Part shown: positions 61,272 to 64,000 of the stretch, in pieces
Layout of the letters: the number at the start of each line of letters is the position of its first letter
Position numbering within the stretch: position 1 is the stretch's first letter
NCBI GenBank assembly: GCA_027493775.1
Contig: JAOSKE010000001.1
Span: 929,651 to 993,650, forward strand
DNA from: Kiritimatiellia bacterium
Lineage (GTDB): Bacteria; Verrucomicrobiota; Kiritimatiellia; CAIVKH01
DNA: 64,000 nucleotides
Reading direction: 5' to 3'
The notes under the pieces: generated by a model
Told to the model about the DNA's origin: nothing
Databases searched by the model: none
Seen by the model: the letters and a program-made list of their open reading frames with translations, nothing else
Position numbers and translations under genes: made by a program

Positions 61272-62472
61272 CTATCGTTTTGATAGCCTTTCGATATACT
61301 TTCGGTATTCCTTGTTTTCAGGATGGGCCTTCTCCAAATCCTGCAACAGGACAACCGCCTCTTCAACTCGCCCTTGAGGCGCGAGGACTTGAACGGCGAG
61401 ACGAAACGCGGAGCTTGGATAGTTTGGCGCAAGGCGCATGGCCTGACGAAAAGCGGCTTCCGCCTCGTTATACATTTCGCGCTCAGCGTAAACCCCGGCA
61501 ATCGCCGAGCGCATCAAGGCATAGGCCATGCCCGACCATTCGTTGGCGCTGATCTTGTAAGTGGCTGAAAGATGCAATTCGAGATCGCGCCAGAGCTGCG
61601 CGTCTTGCTGTACCTCTTGCGCGGAGATCGTGGTCACGGAGCTCGGGCATGAGTTCCATGACTAGGCCGTGTGGCTTCAAATACGGCAGCATCCATGGAA
61701 TTACATACGCTTCCTCCACAAAAATTCGGGAAGTGGCGCGATTCTCTTCGACAATGTTTTTCGCAATAAATCCATTAATTCGCATCACGTCGCTGGCATC
61801 GCCGACTGAGACAGAACCATCGGCAGGGTGTTCTTTGTTAACTTGCTCCACATACCGAGAAAATGCGGCGGTCAGTTCCTCATCGCTTGGAATCCGAATT
61901 CTCTCGCCATAAATGCTTCGCAGATATTCTTCATAGCTGAAAACAGCGAGGGCGTTTTGTGAAATAAACGCGATATCCCCTCGCCCACGTTGTTCCGCCA
62001 GCGAACCGATCAGGAAGCGCGAGCTATCCGAACCGGTAAAAAGAATGCTGTTGAAAGGTAAATCGCTCAGAACCATCTCACAGTATTCCTCGACCAGCTC
62101 CGGAGGCCATGCGCGAAGATAATTGAATGTCCAATAGGTCTCGTGCAGCGGATGAAACAGTTGCGTTACAAATCTCGGATCGTTCGGTTCATCGTGCGCA
62201 TACCAATGGCTTTTCTTTCGGATTTGTTCGTATTGATTCGAAACTGCCGGCCAATCGGCTGATCGCGCGGCTTGCATGAGATGATCAAACTCTTCGGGAA
62301 TGGGAATTCCCTGCTGTTCAGATATTTTGCGCATCCGTCCGTAAAGAGACTCAGCGACGGGAACGATGGTGCCCACCACTTCGGGCGGCTCGTTCCGGTG
62401 TACGCTCTGGCACGCTATCGTTGCACAGAGGGCAGGTAGAGGAACCGCACCTTTTGTAACTGCTGCGTACAT
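61272..62472 (-). pseudogene. TPR-containing protein, frameshifted near 61638
   Basis: ORF 61483-62472 is continued by ORF 61272-61637 (YNEAEAAFRQAMRLAPNYPSSAFRLAVQVL TPR); removing one base gives MPELVTTISAQEVQQD. Confidence 0.65.
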
Positions 62473-62700
62473 ACCACCTCATAGATCGTCGAACCTCTCC
62501 AGCGTTCATTCAACACGAAACGCTGTAAAGCCCAATCTCCTCGCTCGCGCCTTTGCAGGCGGTTTCACAAGAGCTTGGTTTTTTTGCCGTCCCTCACGAA
62601 ATTCACCCACGGCGCTTGCGGAAAGCGTTTATACCTGTTATCATGGGCCGTGTTGTCCCTCTGGTTGAGGGCGGGAACAAAAGCAGAGAAGGAGAATAGG

Positions 62701-63495
62701 ATGAGAAAGATATTGCAGCTAAGCTTGGGCCTTTGTGCCGGAGCATTCCTAGCGATGCCTTTGATCGCCACAGCCGAAGAGGCAGCGGCGGCAGCGAAGC
62801 CGGTAGGCACCGCGCGCGTTGACTTTTCATCGGCGCGTGTGTATCGCGGCGTCACGCTCAACGATGGGTTCGTCGCTCAGCCATCGCTCGAGGCGGGGAT
62901 TCTTCCCGGCCTGAAGGTCGGTGTATGGGGCAACCTCGACATTGACGACTTCGGCGGGCGCGTCAAAGACGGCCAATTCTCAAAAATTGACCTCTACGCA
63001 GATTACACGCTCCCAATCAATTGCGATTTGGTGGCGCTGACACTCGGCTATATCGAGCACACCTTCCCTCAGGGTGTACAGTCGCGAACAGAAGGCGAAA
63101 CGGTAGTCATTGATGGCGGCAAGGACGCAGAGCGCGAAGTGAAACTCGCAGCGGCGGTTGACGCCATTCTCAATCCGAAACTCGCCGTGTACTACGGGGT
63201 AGATGGAGCGATTGAAGAGGACTGGTACGTTGAAGGCGGTATCGGCCACGGGCTGGCGCTGACGGACGACGTGAACCTGAATCTCGGCGCAACCCTTGCC
63301 TATAAGAACCCGGACGAAGGCAAGAGCGGACTCAGCCACTGGACAGCCGGCGCAAAAGCCACCTACAAGTGGGTAGCGCTTGGCGTGCAGTATATCGGCC
63401 GCATTGACAGCGATGTTCTGCCGAAGCAGAGAGGCGATGCCCGCGGATACGACACGGAAGTCGTCGGCACCCTCTCGCTCGTGAAAAACTTCTAA
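62701..63495 (+). CDS. Outer-membrane porin-like protein (Gcw_chp/TorF type)
   Basis: Signal peptide; VDFSSARVYRGVTLNDGFVAQPSLEAGI; alternating beta-strands to a C-terminal F. Confidence 0.68.
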   Translation: MRKILQLSLGLCAGAFLAMPLIATAEEAAAAAKPVGTARVDFSSARVYRGVTLNDGFVAQPSLEAGILPGLKVGVWGNLDIDDFGGRVKDGQFSKIDLYADYTLPINCDLVALTLGYIEHTFPQGVQSRTEGETVVIDGGKDAEREVKLAAAVDAILNPKLAVYYGVDGAIEEDWYVEGGIGHGLALTDDVNLNLGATLAYKNPDEGKSGLSHWTAGAKATYKWVALGVQYIGRIDSDVLPKQRGDARGYDTEVVGTLSLVKNF

Positions 63496-63515
63496 TCGGC
63501 TGACGATTCGGAATG

Positions 63516-63547
63516 AAAAGCCCCGCCGCTTTGTGGCGGGGCTTTTT
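63516..63547 (+). terminator. Intrinsic terminator
   Basis: AAAAGCCCCGCCGCTTTGTGGCGGGGCTTTTT hairpin + T tract. Confidence 0.93.
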
Positions 63548-63698
63548 GTTTCTCCTTTTATGGAATTGTGTCGGTTGTGTTAGGGGTTGAATAGGAATTG
63601 AGAAATTTGCTGTTTTAGCTTTCCGGACGGCGCTACCTGCGTACGTTTGGCTCGGACGGCAAGCCTCGCGAATTTGCCGCGCTGTATCGGAGTTTTCA

Positions 63699-64000
63699 AT
63701 GAGTAGCTCGAATGAAAAGCCAAAACATTATTGCGGGTTGTTCGGTGTCTTCGGTGTCACTGATCCTTCAAAACTGATTTATGCCGGTCTGTTCGCTCTC
63801 CAGCATCGCGGACAGGAGGGCGCGGGGATGGTGGTGAGCGACGGCGAAAAGGTGCGCTCGGTCAAGGCCGAGGGTTTGGTCGGCGATGTCTTCACCCGTG
63901 ACCCCGATTGCCTCGCGAAATTACAAGGGTATCTGGGCATTGGGCATGTCCGCTATTCCACCACCGGCGCGTCGCGCCCGCAAAATGTTCAACCGCTCGT
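63699..64000 (+). CDS. purF: Amidophosphoribosyltransferase, partial at window end
   Basis: MSSSNEKPKHYCGLFGVFGVTDPSKLIYAGLFALQHRGQEGAGMVV...GIGHVRYSTTGASRPQNVQPL. Confidence 0.93.
   Translation, partial: MSSSNEKPKHYCGLFGVFGVTDPSKLIYAGLFALQHRGQEGAGMVVSDGEKVRSVKAEGLVGDVFTRDPDCLAKLQGYLGIGHVRYSTTGASRPQNVQPL

Overview
The window is a bacterial chromosomal segment of moderately high GC. The gene content is Gram-negative-like (LpxL/HtrB-type acyltransferase, Gcw_chp-type porin-like protein, dcw cluster); a PVC/Kiritimatiellota-like host is only a guess. Most of it is housekeeping: lipA, tadA, pepA, purC, xer recombinase, rnc, kamA, lhgO, MBOAT/SGNH pair, pyrE, ahcY, NCS2 permease, a dcw cluster (mraZ-orf-rsmH-ftsL-ftsI-murE-murF-mraY-murD-LysM-ftsW), gltB/gltD, and a partial purF at the right edge. 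Two accessory regions stand out. (1) About 8 kb carries PadR, a HAAS-like/TM/alpha-2-macroglobulin protein and PBP1C. It is bracketed by an intact tRNA-Asn and a second, degenerate tRNA-Asn copy, with homology extending into both flanks. (2) An insertion-sequence graveyard lies at about 23.7-29.4 kb. In it an IS3-type element splits a small AbrB-like gene whose two halves rejoin exactly in frame; there is also a repeated TIR-like motif, an IS1182-type transposase and a decayed IS4-type transposase. Other notable signals are MraZ boxes in perfect 10-bp phase upstream of mraZ, a bipartite TTCCAA-N3-TTGGAA palindrome repeated in two intra-operon gaps, an ArsR-methyltransferase fusion gene next to ahcY, and a histone-H1-like/HARE-HTH-like protein. 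Many conserved genes (tadA, rnc, murE, kamA, gltB, SMR, NCS2, A2M, TPR) carry single-base frameshifts, mostly at homopolymers, so sequencing or assembly indels are likely and ORF boundaries should be treated with caution. No CRISPR array or rRNA was seen.
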